Shown piece by piece: positions 45,810 through 55,839 of a stretch of 64,000 nucleotides of DNA. A program made the translations under genes and the position numbers. Positions within the stretch are counted from its first letter, which is position 1. The number at the start of each line of letters is the position of its first letter. The notes under the pieces were generated by a model. It did no database searches. It worked only from the letters and a program-made list of their open reading frames with translations, and was not told the origin of the DNA. The stretch spans positions 2,357,501-2,421,500 of the forward strand of contig JAPFBL010000008.1 of NCBI GenBank assembly GCA_026182355.1, in the 5' to 3' direction. The stretch comes from Hermatobates lingyangjiaoensis. Taxonomy: Eukaryota > Arthropoda > Insecta > Hemiptera > Hermatobatidae.

Positions 45810-46570
45810 CAACAACACTAAAATGTGAAATCGTATAAGTACAGCCATGGGAAAACAAAAACACTTATATGGATTCTATAAAGAACCATAATCTATGCAT
45901 TATTATTCCACTTTTGGAATTACTATGAAATACTCTCAAGATATAAATAATGATGATTAATAGCACACACTTATAAATATATATTGAACCATTCAAGTAT
46001 TATGTAGTTATAATCATTATAAATTCCAAAAGACCAGGGGCCACGCACAATAGATACACAAAAATGTCTCCATTTATATCAGAAGTAAGTGCGACTTAAC
46101 CAAACTGTAAAAACAATTCAACTAAATCCAATCATAATTAAAACATATTTATATAAAAAATTGACAGAAAAATGAGTGCAATATCAAAAAACTATGATCT
46201 TTATTATTTCATGAAGACATTAACAAACAGATAAATTTACTCAAATAAATAAAGGCTAGAGAAAACAAGAGGGGTATTTCAACTGAATGAAAGCTATTAA
46301 AAAAAAACTATGAATATTATATTACATGTCTGCTCTAGTAAAAGTCAAACGAATCAATCATGAGGTATTATGTTTGTAAATAACATAAACGTATAGACTA
46401 TCAATTATTTATTAATTTGTTAACAATTTAACAGCCTGTTTGCATAACTATAACACACAGAAAGGAATCAATGATTCATAATGTTTAATGATTTCTGTAA
46501 CACATCGTAATCAAGGCAAATGAAGAATACAAAAGGGTAATAATGATAAACAGATTCACACTGTTAGAGA
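45810..46570. other. AT-rich sequence, nothing assignable
   Basis: No supported gene. A short reverse copy of the PLE-A-flank string (TCAACCGTTCGATAGGATAG) sits at its right edge. Confidence 0.3.
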
Positions 46571-46608
46571 GTTGAATCAACCGTTCGATAGGATAGAAGT
46601 ATATATAA

Positions 46609-46610
<2 letters not shown>

Positions 46611-46650
<40 letters not shown>
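46611..46650. repeat. (TA)n microsatellite
   Basis: Alternating TA next to a PLE-B palindrome. Confidence 0.95.
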
Positions 46651-46653
<3 letters not shown>

Positions 46654-46830
46654 TCAATGATCAAACCACAATAAGAAAATGGGATAACAAGACTAAGTAT
46701 CTTTCAACAGTAACAAGCTCTTCTCAAATCCTTCTCAACTCTTCTCAACTCCTCACCAGATGTTTTGTGCAATTTTCTTATTGTGGTTTGATCATTGATT
46801 GTTATTTCACGTGTTTATTTGAAATCTTTA
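46651..46830. mobile_element. Palindromic PLE-B-terminus element, internally deleted
   Basis: AATCAATGATCAAACCACAA on the left mirrors GTGGTTTGATCATTGATT on the right. The right half has lost the hammerhead-like core. Flanked by TA tracts on both sides. Confidence 0.7.
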
Positions 46831-46849
46831 TATATATATATGCAGAAAA

Positions 46850-47498
46850 ACCGCAATAAATAAACACGTAATGCAATCAATGAAGTTTAAACTACAATGG
46901 AAAAAGGAAAAAATTGACATAAATGCTCTGAGACCTTTCACTGTATGTCATCAGAAAGCAAACAAAGTAAAAACTGAGAAGCTAACATAAAATTAATGGA
47001 GAAGGAAGGTAACAAAACAGCTGGAAACTCAATATGACAATCTCCAACAGTCCAACAGTAAGGAGTAGAATTATAGTTCAATAATAATTAAAACAGAAGA
47101 AAGGAAAAAATATATTAAGCTATATTTTTTGAATGAACAATTTAGTCAGAGTCCATCTAGCCTCTGGTCTAGTCCATGGTCTAGTTCCAAGATCACCCCC
47201 AAGGTCCAATTTGCTTAACTATCCCTGGAATTAAGAAATCATCTAATTTAAATAGCCCTTCCCTTATATTTAGTTCTTCAAAATGATGCTTAATAAAATA
47301 ATAAAATGATGCACTTTCCACTAAGTTTCTTTCAACATTAGAAGAGAGAAATATCAATTCCTTGGAATCTTTCCATTTTAAAGAATGATTGTTTAAATTA
47401 ATATGTTGAAACAAATCCGTTGCCTTTTCTTGCCTCCTAATATTATATTTATGTTGTTTTACTCTAGTAAATAAACTTCTGCGTGATTGTCCAAATAT
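46850..47498 (-). pseudogene. PLE-C GIY-YIG endonuclease C-terminal part and 3' region
   Basis: Minus frame from 47498: GQSRRSLFTRVKQHKYNIRR, QEKATDLFQHI, then a tail ending IPGIVKQIGPWG. The Gly is that of the YIG motif; everything upstream is replaced by a TA tract that happens to code YIYIY. Related to PLE-B (RVKQHQYNVSRQEKSS) but clearly a separate family. The 3' region to about 46850 includes a weak CTGATGA-containing motif near 46928-46955. Confidence 0.75.
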
Positions 47499-47587
47499 AT
47501 ATATATATATATATATATATAAAGATTTCACATAAACACGTGAAACAACAATCAATGATCAAACCACAATAAGAAATGGGAAAACAA

Positions 47588-47630
47588 GACTAAGATCTTT
47601 CAACCGTAACAAGCGGTCTTCGTCAGAGTC
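47588..47630 (-). ncRNA. Hammerhead-like motif (PLE-B)
   Basis: Same layout as at 22893, with GACT/AGTC stem I and AGATCT stem III intact. Confidence 0.55.
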
Positions 47631-47670
47631 AAAAACCCAACTGAGTTTTTGACCCAACGGAGTTGGGTTT

Positions 47671-47716
47671 TTGACTCTGACGAAGACCGCTTGTTACGGT
47701 TGAAAGATCTTAGTCT
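47671..47716 (+). ncRNA. Hammerhead-like motif (PLE-B), mirror copy
   Basis: Same layout on the plus strand. With the minus copy it makes a transcript from either strand able to carry one motif and its complement. Confidence 0.55.
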
Positions 47717-47743
47717 TTTTTTCCCATTTCTTATTGTGGTTTG

Positions 47744-47746
<3 letters not shown>

Positions 47747-47785
<39 letters not shown>
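47747..47785. repeat. (TA)n microsatellite
   Basis: Alternating TA between two palindromic elements. Confidence 0.95.
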
Positions 47786-47787
<2 letters not shown>

Positions 47788-47869
47788 ATACATATACCAT
47801 ACAATACATATATATACCATATATATATATACCATGATAAACGAAAAACGGTCCGGCAGGACAGATAAC

Positions 47870-48019
47870 AATTAAAATAAGCAGTGACACATAAACTGAA
47901 ACACAACAAAGACTCAATTTTCAATATTTCGACAGTAATGGCGGTCGTCCTCGGGAGAAGAAGTGAATTGACGGAGGGACGACGTCAGCTCAACATTTCA
48001 GTTTATGTGTTACTGCTTA

Positions 48020-48027
<8 letters not shown>
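47870..48027. mobile_element. Palindromic PLE-terminus-like element (family 5)
   Basis: 32-bp arms at 47870-47901 and 47996-48027 with one mismatch (AATTAAAATAAGCAGT...). The centre carries a hammerhead-like motif on the minus strand. The right arm abuts (TA)n. Confidence 0.65.
47919..47957 (-). ncRNA. Hammerhead-like motif (family 5), variant box
   Basis: CCGAGGA (CC for CT), extra C, stem GAC...GTC, GAA, stem III ATAT, T, G. Same topology in unrelated sequence. Confidence 0.35.
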
Positions 48028-48051
<24 letters not shown>

Positions 48052-48052
<1 letters not shown>

Positions 48053-48247
48053 AACAGTTTAAAATTGAAGATAGGTAGCACAGAATGTGAAAAAAACACA
48101 CTTACAGACTCAAATTTTCGTGCAATCCGTCTTCAGGAGAAAGGAGAAAGGGAGACCAAGCACCTTGTAGGCGCAACAGCTAGTAACCGACACGGCAACC
48201 GCTAGAGCTCACCTTCTGTGCTAGCTATCTTCAATTTTGAACTGTTA
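48052..48247. mobile_element. Palindromic PLE-terminus-like element (family 4)
   Basis: Arms AAACAGTTTAAAATTGAAGA...TAGCACAGAA at 48052-48085 and the reverse complement at 48214-48247, with small changes. Minus strand CTGAAGA (48136-48130), C, GGA follows the family pattern weakly. Confidence 0.55.
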
Positions 48248-48283
48248 TTGTGTCCAGTTTGGATCGTCTATCCGTTTATCAAG

Positions 48284-48287
<4 letters not shown>

Positions 48288-48318
<31 letters not shown>
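48288..48318. repeat. (TA)n microsatellite, target of the hAT insertion
   Basis: TA tract to the left of the hAT element; the tract resumes at 49123, so the element sits inside one TA array. Confidence 0.9.
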
Positions 48319-48321
<3 letters not shown>

Positions 48322-49122
48322 TGGCGACTCCTGACCTTTTTCTTTAGGCATGCAATTTTCAAAGAATAAAAGAAATACAGAGAAATACCCTTCTAATTCT
48401 CATGTTCAGTCTTTTCATGTTGCACAAAAGGATAATGATGTATTAAAAACATTTTATGGGGATTTGAATCAGGTTTTATTTGGAAATACTTTTAACATTA
48501 ACTTTTATTAACCAATACAATAAAAATAGGCAAAAAATGTTTTTATTAAAGAAAGAGATACACAATACATCATTTGAATAAAAACTTTTTGCAAAATTCT
48601 TCGATAACAAAACCATAAAACATCTCTCTATCTGCCATGAGATCTTTAATTAAATGTCTTTCAATTGAAATTAGGGATAAATTAGACAATCGCTCTTCAC
48701 TTTGGGAGCTTTGTAAATAACTTTTAATTCTTTTGAGGGCAGAAAACGATCTCTCAACACTTGCTGTTGTTATGGGAATAGTGATAACCAAATTCATGAG
48801 TTTATAAATTTCCGGAAGACCTGTGTGCAAATCACTTTCCAGTATGTATTTGAGGAGCTCAGCAAGCCTGAGTTGCAGTGTACGCAAACTTCGTTCTTGT
48901 TTCTTTTGGCAATTAAGACCATTTTCATTAACCAGAAATGATAAGAGTAAACCCCTGCATTGGGAAGCTTAGCGCAATCATAGAAAATGGTTCCTTAGCG
49001 TGTTGTGGAATAAACAAAAAAAGGTCCCTTTAAATATTTCGAGTCTCGAACATTTTGGTTTCTTTAAAGATGAATTCTATGCATGCAATGCATGTGTTGC
49101 ATTCCCTGAGAAATCGCCACTG
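48319..49122 (-). mobile_element. hAT transposon, internally deleted, 804 bp
   Basis: Ends CAGTGGCGA at 48319 and TCGCCACTG at 49114-49122, 9-bp terminal inverted repeats of hAT type. hAT elements make 8-bp target duplications; ATATATAT lies on both sides but cannot be told apart from the TA array. Inside is only the C-terminal part of the transposase, so the element cannot move by itself. Confidence 0.85.
48570..48887 (-). pseudogene. hAT transposase C-terminal dimerization region
   Basis: 105 codons. LPEIYKLMNLVITIPITTAS, then VERSFSALKRIKSYLQSSQS and ERLSNLSLISIERHLI. TASVERSFSxLKxIK...RLxxLxLxSIE is the hallmark of the hAT C-terminal dimerization domain of the ZMYM/TTF-type group. The DDE core, zinc finger and start are missing between here and the right terminus. 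The reading frame itself is intact, pointing to a fairly recent deletion derivative. Confidence 0.85.
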
Positions 49123-49329
49123 ATATATATATATATATATATATATATGTCTTGTTGCTTTATCAATAAGGGGGCCAGCGTCAAACCATTCTCTACATGC
49201 AACTTTAAACTGACATTTCCTTTATAATCCTAGACATTAACAAGTATAGTTTATTAATTATTTTTCTTCTCTTTTTAAAGTCAATATTTTTATTACTGAT
49301 ATAAAAGTAATAAAATATACTATAAGTGT

Positions 49330-49985
49330 ATAGTGATACTGGAGTAAATAGATAAATCAAAGTCGCCACACATAAAAAGAAGCTTTTTGATTTCTACGTG
49401 TATCGAACACTTTGTGTCCATCGTCAGGTAAACTTCTACAATACAAATTACTAGTTAAAAGTTGCAAAAATAATAGGTATTTTATATAATCAAATGAATA
49501 AAGAATGACATATCAAATTTAGGAGTAGACTACTAACAGAGTCCGGCCTTCAACTCAGAAATTCAGGTCATGTGAATTAGTGTATGGAGGGGTGGTTAAA
49601 GATAAGTGAACAAAGGAGTTGGGTATGCTTACAAACAGTGTGCGCTATTATCAAGCTAGAAAAACACTACTGTAGAAGGAAGAGTTCCTATTTTTTTTAT
49701 ATAAACACATCTTATAGAAACAATTTGAGAAAATTTGGACAGCCTGGAATTCTCAACCAATTAATTCTCATTTAAGGCTTTATTTATTTCAAAAGCTTCA
49801 TAGTTTGAAATTTCTTTAAATATTCTGTTAAAATGTAAGATGGGAAGGTTCTTGTTACGGTCAAAGATATGGTTGCGTGTGAGACTAGGTGTTTTACAAA
49901 TGTGAAAAAAAAACCGTATTATTCCTCTATTTATTCTTTATTTATCTATTTCCCCAATTTGAGTAAATACCACACTATCACGGAC
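49330..49985 (-). mobile_element. Family 6 PLE-terminus element, diverged
   Basis: The right end, read on the minus strand, has GTGTGGTATTTACTCA, then GGGGAAATAGATAAAT; the left end has AAATAGATAAATC and CGCCACACA with a hammerhead-like motif just inside. Same end structure as at 3.0-3.6 and 15.7-16.0 kb. The interior has no recognised coding content. Confidence 0.5.
49395..49428 (-). ncRNA. Hammerhead-like motif (family 6)
   Basis: CTGACGA, extra T, stem GGACAC-AAA-GTGTTC, GATACACGTA (GAA changed to GAT). Confidence 0.4.
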
Positions 49986-50084
49986 TACACTACTAATAAG
50001 TTTTAAGAGTAACTTTCTTCATTATAGAGTAGTCACGTGTTTAATTGCAAAAATAATATATATAATATATTTTAGTTATACATA

Positions 50085-50326
50085 ATATATGATCAAACCA
50101 CAATAAGAAATGGGAAAACAAGACTAAGATCTTTCAACCGTAACAAGCGGTCTTCGTCAGAGTCAAAAACCCAACTGAACACTAGATGCAGAAAACATCT
50201 GGTGAGGAGTTGAGAAGAGTGGGAGGGAAGAGAGGTATTTTAAAAAGGTGAAAGTGTAGGAAAGGACTAATGTCCAGAAAGGGATGTTTGGGGAAACAAA
50301 AGAGTACAGTAAGAAAAAGTAAAAAA
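50085..50326 (-). repeat. PLE-B 3' region and terminal repeat
   Basis: Downstream of the endonuclease: CT-rich leader with CTTCTCAACTCCTCACCAG, the hammerhead-like motif and the tail to TTGTGGTTTGATCAT, adjoining an ATATAAT tract at 50057-50090. Confidence 0.85.
50122..50164 (-). ncRNA. Hammerhead-like motif (PLE-B), attached to a near-complete element
   Basis: Layout as at 22893: GACT, CTGACGA, A, GACCG...CGGTT, GAA, AGATCT, T, AGTC. It links the motif to a PLE-B copy with RT and endonuclease. Confidence 0.6.
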
Positions 50327-52335
50327 CTATCCGCTAGCTGTAACAACCCTCTTTGAAGAGGCTATTGCCCTCGTGACGAAAGTATCAAGTTTGAAGAGAC
50401 CGTTACTAATGTTTATAATATTAGATCTATTAAATTTAATTAGAGACGATTCAATAATATTTCTTAACAACATTGATTTTTCATAGGTAATAAATTTAGC
50501 TCCTGTCCAATCAATATGATGATTTTCACTTTTTATATGCAAGAATAAGGCACTACTTTTTTCCTGTCTACTTACGTTATATTGGTGTTGTTTTACACGT
50601 GTCTTTAATGATTTACCAGTTTGACCAATATAAATTTTATGGCAATTTTTGCACGGAATTTTATAAATACCAGCGGACTCCAATTCGCTTGGAGAGTTTT
50701 TTATTAACATATTACCCACGTTATTACGATTAGAAAACACTATATTAAAATCAAGTTGTTTGGCTAATCTTGGAAGGGGGTCCAATGATTCGTGGTATGG
50801 CAAAACTATAGAATTTGATAATAAAAGGGGCTCTTTTGAAGTATTAGAGAAAGTTTTTTTAGCACCCTTCAAAGCTAAATCGATATAAGAAGAGGGGTAT
50901 TTTAATGAAAGGGCAATTTACCTAATGTTATTAATCTCTTCATTAAGGAATTCAGGAGAGCAAATTCTTAACGCCCTCAAAAACATATTTCTAAAAACAG
51001 AAATTTTAAAATTTTTTGGATGCGAAGAATAAAAGTGAACGTATGCAAGTACATTCATAGGATTTCTATATACACTAAAGCGTAACTCATTAGGTAACCT
51101 ATGGATCAGGACATCTAAGAAGGGCAAATTACCACTTATTTCTTCTTCCATTGTGAATTTGATTGTCGGCACTAATGAATTCAATTTTGTTAGGAAATCA
51201 ACTTTATTTAAAGAATTGGGACAAATGCAAAGAATATCGTCAACATATCTATACCATTTAACATTTTTGGGCAAAATTGAGCTTAACATTTTACTCTCAA
51301 AAAACTCCATATATAAATTACTTAGGAGGGGGGATAAACAGTTACCCATAGCAAGACCAAATTTTTGTATATAATAATTATTTTCAAATTGAAAATGACA
51401 ATCTACCACACATAACTTAATTAACTCTATTATAGTGGTAAATGGAAGGGGAAGGGAATAATTAATTAATTCCTCCTGGAGTAAGCTCAACAGATCAGTT
51501 ACAGGTACATTCGTAAAAAGAGACTTCACATCGAAACTGATTAATCTATAATTTTTGTTCATGTTGACGCTTTTTAATTTTTTAATTAAATCCACATTGT
51601 TTTTTATATGGCTGCCTGAAATTTTTCTAATTAAGGGGCTTAAAATACTTACTAACCATTTCGACAAGCCATATGATGCCGAACCAACCGAACTCACAAT
51701 TAAACGTATTGGGTAATTATCTATATGTGTCTTGATCAACCCGTACATATATGGCAAAGAAGGGGATTTTGATATAAATTTAGTAATAAGCTCTGGTTGA
51801 TTTTTTAAGATAGTTTTAATTTTTTTATTAAATGAACTATTGACCCTTTCCAAAGGATTAGACCTTAACTTTTTATACACATTTTCATCATTTAGCATAT
51901 TCTCTATTTTATCGACGTAATCTTTTTTATTTAATATTACTGTTACTTTAGATTTATCGGCTTTAGTGATTTTTATAGTATTATCTTTTTTAAGCCTAGA
52001 ATAAGCCTCGATAAAACGTCTAGGAACACTAACAACATCAGTTTTTTCTGAAAGACCGTATACCATTCCTTTTAAAATATTTAAATTATCGATATCTATA
52101 TTATTTAATTTTTCAGCTTTACAAAAACCCTTAGCCACCTGAACATAATTTAAATTGTTACTTTTAGGAACAAAATTTAAACCATACGCTAATGCTGCTA
52201 CTGCATTATTATCTAATATTCTGTCGGATAAATTAAGAACTAATTTTTTATTTTTATTTTTATTCCACGGGCTATTGTCAATTAAGCTCTGAAGTTTTTT
52301 ATTATGTACTTCAGAAAAATTTTTACATACCTTTC
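50327..52335 (-). pseudogene. PLE-B RT plus GIY-YIG endonuclease, one in-frame stop
   Basis: Open from about 52335 to 50327 in one frame except for a single TAA at 50918-50920. The first part begins inside the N-terminal region (LVLNLSDRILDNNAVAALAY, GLNFVP) and is 5' truncated. Counting from the GTG codon at 52138, the RT shows MYGLIKTH (131-138), IRLIVSSVGS (144-153), SFDVKSLFTNVP (201-212), GLAMGNCLSPLL (261-272), YVDD (298-301) and NLPFLDV (337-343). After the stop the frame continues (IALSLKYPSSY...KGAKK), then GIY at about residue 68, CKNC, YIG at 81-83, RVKQH, and the conserved tail. The catalytic Asp pair is intact. The RT copies element RNA and the endonuclease nicks the target. Only the missing 5' end and the stop spoil it. 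A full PLE would begin with a terminal repeat and the N-terminal 100-150 codons. Confidence 0.9.
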
Positions 52336-52368
52336 TATGTGTTTATGTGAAATCTTTTTATATATATA
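52336..52368 (+). repeat. Short inverted PLE-B tail at the 5' side of the PLE-B copy
   Basis: TGTGTTTATGTGAAATCTTT and a TA run on the plus strand is the extreme PLE-B 3' tail, opposite in direction to the element it abuts. It mirrors the layout of the PLE-A copy at 23.07-24.44 kb. Confidence 0.6.
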
Positions 52369-52406
52369 CATATTGATAAAAGTATCGACCGTGAAATAGA
52401 AACAAA

Positions 52407-52720
52407 ACTAAAGTTTATCGGGACTCGGTCAGTTATTCAGGTCCAAATTAAACTCTCATTGCCAACGTTTTGGTCTTTATTTAAAACATTTTTCATAAGG
52501 CCGAAGTATAAATTTTGAAACAGAAAAACTAAGTATCACATTACAAATTATTTTAAAAAGAAAAATTTGTAATGTAATACTTAGTTTTTCTGTTTCAAAC
52601 TTTAAACTTCTGCCTATGAAAAAGGTTTTAAATAAAGACCAAAACAGGTTTCCTTAACATAGATGAGTTTAATTTGAACCTGTACAGAACTGATCGAGTC
52701 TCCTTAAGATAAACTTTAGT
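52407..52720. mobile_element. Palindromic PLE-A-subfamily terminus element
   Basis: ACTAAAGTTTATCGGGACTC on the left is mirrored by GAGTCTCCTTAAGATAAACTTTAGT on the right. A long inner palindrome (52513-52601, TTGAAACAGAAAAACTAAGT) forms the centre. The right half has a 35-base insertion-like stretch (TTCCTTAACATAGATGAG). Confidence 0.75.
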
Positions 52721-52816
52721 TATATATATATTTGTGTACAAAGGCAACAGGTCTTCCCTTAAGTAATGATCCTTAACCTTCTTGTGGACAAGGCTACCAG
52801 AGTCTTCACCTAGCAT
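52720..52816 (-). pseudogene. PLE N-terminal coding scrap
   Basis: Minus frame KVKDHYLREDLLPLYTNIYI, matching the LLPKFTNIY block at 480-530 and LLPKYTNIY at 60.97 kb. It again breaks at the TATATAT following TNIY and is joined there to a PLE-A terminus. Confidence 0.4.
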
Positions 52817-52965
52817 AATAGTTAGATATTTCGTACAAAGGCTAGCAGAGTTTCAACTAAGCATAACTGAGTTTTCATATTGTACAGAAGCTGCAGCATA
52901 TTCTTAATAATATATATATATATATATGTACAAAGTGAGCAGAGTTCTTAGCATATGCATTGAAT
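52730..52965. repeat. Short degenerate tandem repeat, about 50-bp period
   Basis: GTACAAAGGC.A.CAG.GT.TT followed by CTTAGCATA-like text at about 52735, 52782, 52833 and 52928. The PLE N-terminal scrap overlaps the first unit, so part of the likeness may derive from it. Confidence 0.4.
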
Positions 52966-52969
52966 ATTA

Positions 52970-55835
52970 GTTACGCAAGCAAGGTTTTGAATATAATTTT
53001 TGCTTAATTGAATGGATATACGTTAGGAGGTTTAAGTTAAGTGAGTTTAAATATAAACAAGAAAATTACTATTCCATAGTAGACCCATGAAACAAATTTT
53101 CACAAAACAATACATATCTAATACACATATATACACAAAAACTTGAGTATATATACACATATATACAGTCAAAACTTCAAAGTTTTACACAGTGTTCAGG
53201 AGAAATTAGGATTACAGAAAGAAGTGAGAGCAAATAGAATGACTTGTAAAAAAAAAGTGGAACAAAAAAGGAAAGTGAAAACCAAAACAAACCATGACCT
53301 TTCTGTGTATTTCATTCTACCTGAAAACGTTTCACTGCTGGAATTATAGAGTATTGGGCCTCTTTTTGTTATTTTGGTTCTAAATGTTTAGAATCCATTT
53401 GTTGTTTGGTATCACCCATTTTGAAGTATATACATGTTTTTCTTAAAAACAATTTTTAAAAAACATTTGAAACATGAAAATAACATGAATAAATTTGGAA
53501 TGAGACACATTAATAAATAAGTAAATATTAAACTGTTGGAGAATCAATTCAGTTTTGGTGTCGTTTTAATATTGTGTAGACGTACTATAAAGCTCTCAAG
53601 TAAGTATTACTAAACTACATAATGAATTGAATGAATTCATTCGCTTCAATGGTGCTATATCTAGATTAGCAGCTTCAACGAAACTGGAATCATTGTTCTA
53701 GAATAATCCCACATGGCATTGCACATGGAATATTGTAGCTGTCATTACCCTAATGCTACTCTTACAACATTAATGTTCATAAAGTATTCACATTAAGATA
53801 ATATCTAATAGGAAATTTTAAGTTTGTTTAATCAGGTGAGAAGTGGATTAAAATTAATGACATTTTGGTAATAATTTATGAGAAGTACCTTTCAGATCAA
53901 AAACTATGTTTTTGAAATTGATATGTGCTAAAGGGTGCAAGATGTAGATTGATTATAACACTTTCATTAGACCACTGTCAATGACACGCTGGAAAACGTC
54001 ATAACATATATGTTGAGTTTAATCTCCAGTTTTAATAACTTTATTCTTATTACATACCATTTTACGCATTAACATATCTCAAATTCTGTTATTTAATATT
54101 CAAATACAAATCTGGAGTGGAGTGGACTCAACTACACTATAAATAAACATATCCCTATAAAAGATGTTACTTGTACCTAAGTAGAACATTTAAGACATTA
54201 TTTGCTGTCCTAGAATTTCTAATTGAATTTACTGAAGTAAGTTATGTTGTATATTTAGCATTGTAATAATTAATGATTGAAGTTTATTGTTAACAATCAT
54301 GAATTCACCAACAAAAAGTTACTTTTGGTAAAAATTTTGTTATGATTACTCAAACCATGTTACCAGTATCGTTTACACAAGTTTTCAAAATCAATCGTAG
54401 GTAAACAATTTTATATTATAGCTCAAAAATGGCTCTTTCAGTTACTGAAAAAAAAATTGAATTTCTTTTCCTGTTAACGCTGCTATTGGTTTTATAATAT
54501 TGCCAAAATTACTTCGCTTCAGTATGAGCAATTTATTAGAAAAAAGAATGTTGACTAAAATCAAATATTGATGAGAAAATTGATAATTGATTGACTGATG
54601 GGAAAAAACTATACAGTACATCTATATTATTGGGGCGATTGTGATTAAAATCTTAATTTGATCTATCAAGCAGTGTGTAAACAAAAATAGTATTCCTCTA
54701 AACGTAGACACTTAAAGGGCATTGAAAAAATCTTCCAAACGAACTGAAAAGCGCAAATCCGTCTAAATCTCAAAATTAATTTGTTTTATGATTACCTTAT
54801 ATACTTACCGTTTGGTAGAATAATATTTTATTTTTTACTTCATAGTAGAGAAATAGAATATGTTACTACTTTGATCTAGTGATAACAAAAATCGTATGTT
54901 TAGTAACAGTTATCATAAGCATCTTATAACAGAATAACCATATACTGTTGTTTTAGATGAATTGGTCATATAAAATTCGACAGAATATATCCTTCACTAA
55001 CTTGTTATGAATAAGCAACTAAACAGGCATAATCAACAACAAAATATAACTCAATCTGCTAGATATTCCGAAATGGATTAATTTAGTGAAAAAGGGAACA
55101 GCGTTTTTATATCAAACAAACAAAAAGGTACACACAAACCAAAAAGCGACAGTACAAGTTCGTTTTTAATATTTCAACATTGTAAATAATCTTTGTGTGG
55201 AAGAGGAATACCAAAGGGACGATACAATTTTAATTTATTTATTAGTGCATATGTTAGAAAACACAAAATAGATCTCAGAAATAACAGAAATCAGCATTTT
55301 TCGACTAGATTACTTGTCCTAATTAAGTCATTGACATATGCTAATATTATAAAAAGAATGTCCAATATTCCAAAAAATATGGTATTATTTTTATAATACA
55401 TGTATTAAAAAATATTTTTAAAATTTACCCACATATATACAAATGAAGGAGTGGTATCTCAAAGATTAAAGAAGTAAATAAGCGATTAAAAAGCTACTAC
55501 TTGTATGTCAGCAAAAAAACAAAGTTAAGTTAAATCAAGGTAATAAGTAAAGTTGCATATAAGCAAAGAGAAAGTAATGAAAAAAAAACATGCGGTGAAA
55601 GAAATTCAAACTGAACAAACGGAGTGAAATGCAGACTAGAAAATCAAAACTAATCATAGTAAAATCACATGTAACAATATATGTAATAAAACAAAACATT
55701 ATGTTACAGGAACGGCATTAGTAGTAAAATACCGTTTATACTAATTTTTATCCTCAGTTGGATAAAATGAACCTGTTATACACTGCCATATAGATAGCCT
55801 AGAAGATATATATGCTAGGCTAACTAATTTTTCAG
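52970..55835. other. AT-rich sequence without a recognisable gene
   Basis: Contains a copy of the CTGGAGTGG...ACTCAAC dispersed repeat at about 54113-54155. Short ORFs show no motifs. Confidence 0.35.
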
Positions 55836-55839
55836 TTAA

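Larger units (their letters stand above)
47520..47748. mobile_element. Palindromic PLE-B-terminus element, well preserved
   Basis: Left half minus-oriented from the tail (ATTTCACATAAACACGTG, ATGATCAAACCACAAT) to CCAACTGAG; right half plus-oriented from TTGGGTTTTTGACTCTG to GTGGTTTGATCA. Each half has an intact hammerhead-like motif and the two meet within the repeated AACTGAG/CAACGGAG text. Both outer ends are RNA 3' ends and both abut (TA)n. Confidence 0.85.

Noticed and set aside
46920..46960. Hammerhead-like motif in the PLE-C 3' region (CTGATGACATACAGTGAAAGG)
   Set aside because: Only a two-base-pair stem II and no palindromic stem III; kept out of the RNA features.
50918..50923. AGGTAA at the PLE-B stop as an intron donor
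   Set aside because: The reading frame continues directly after the stop with conserved-looking linker sequence and no acceptor is needed, so a point mutation is simpler.
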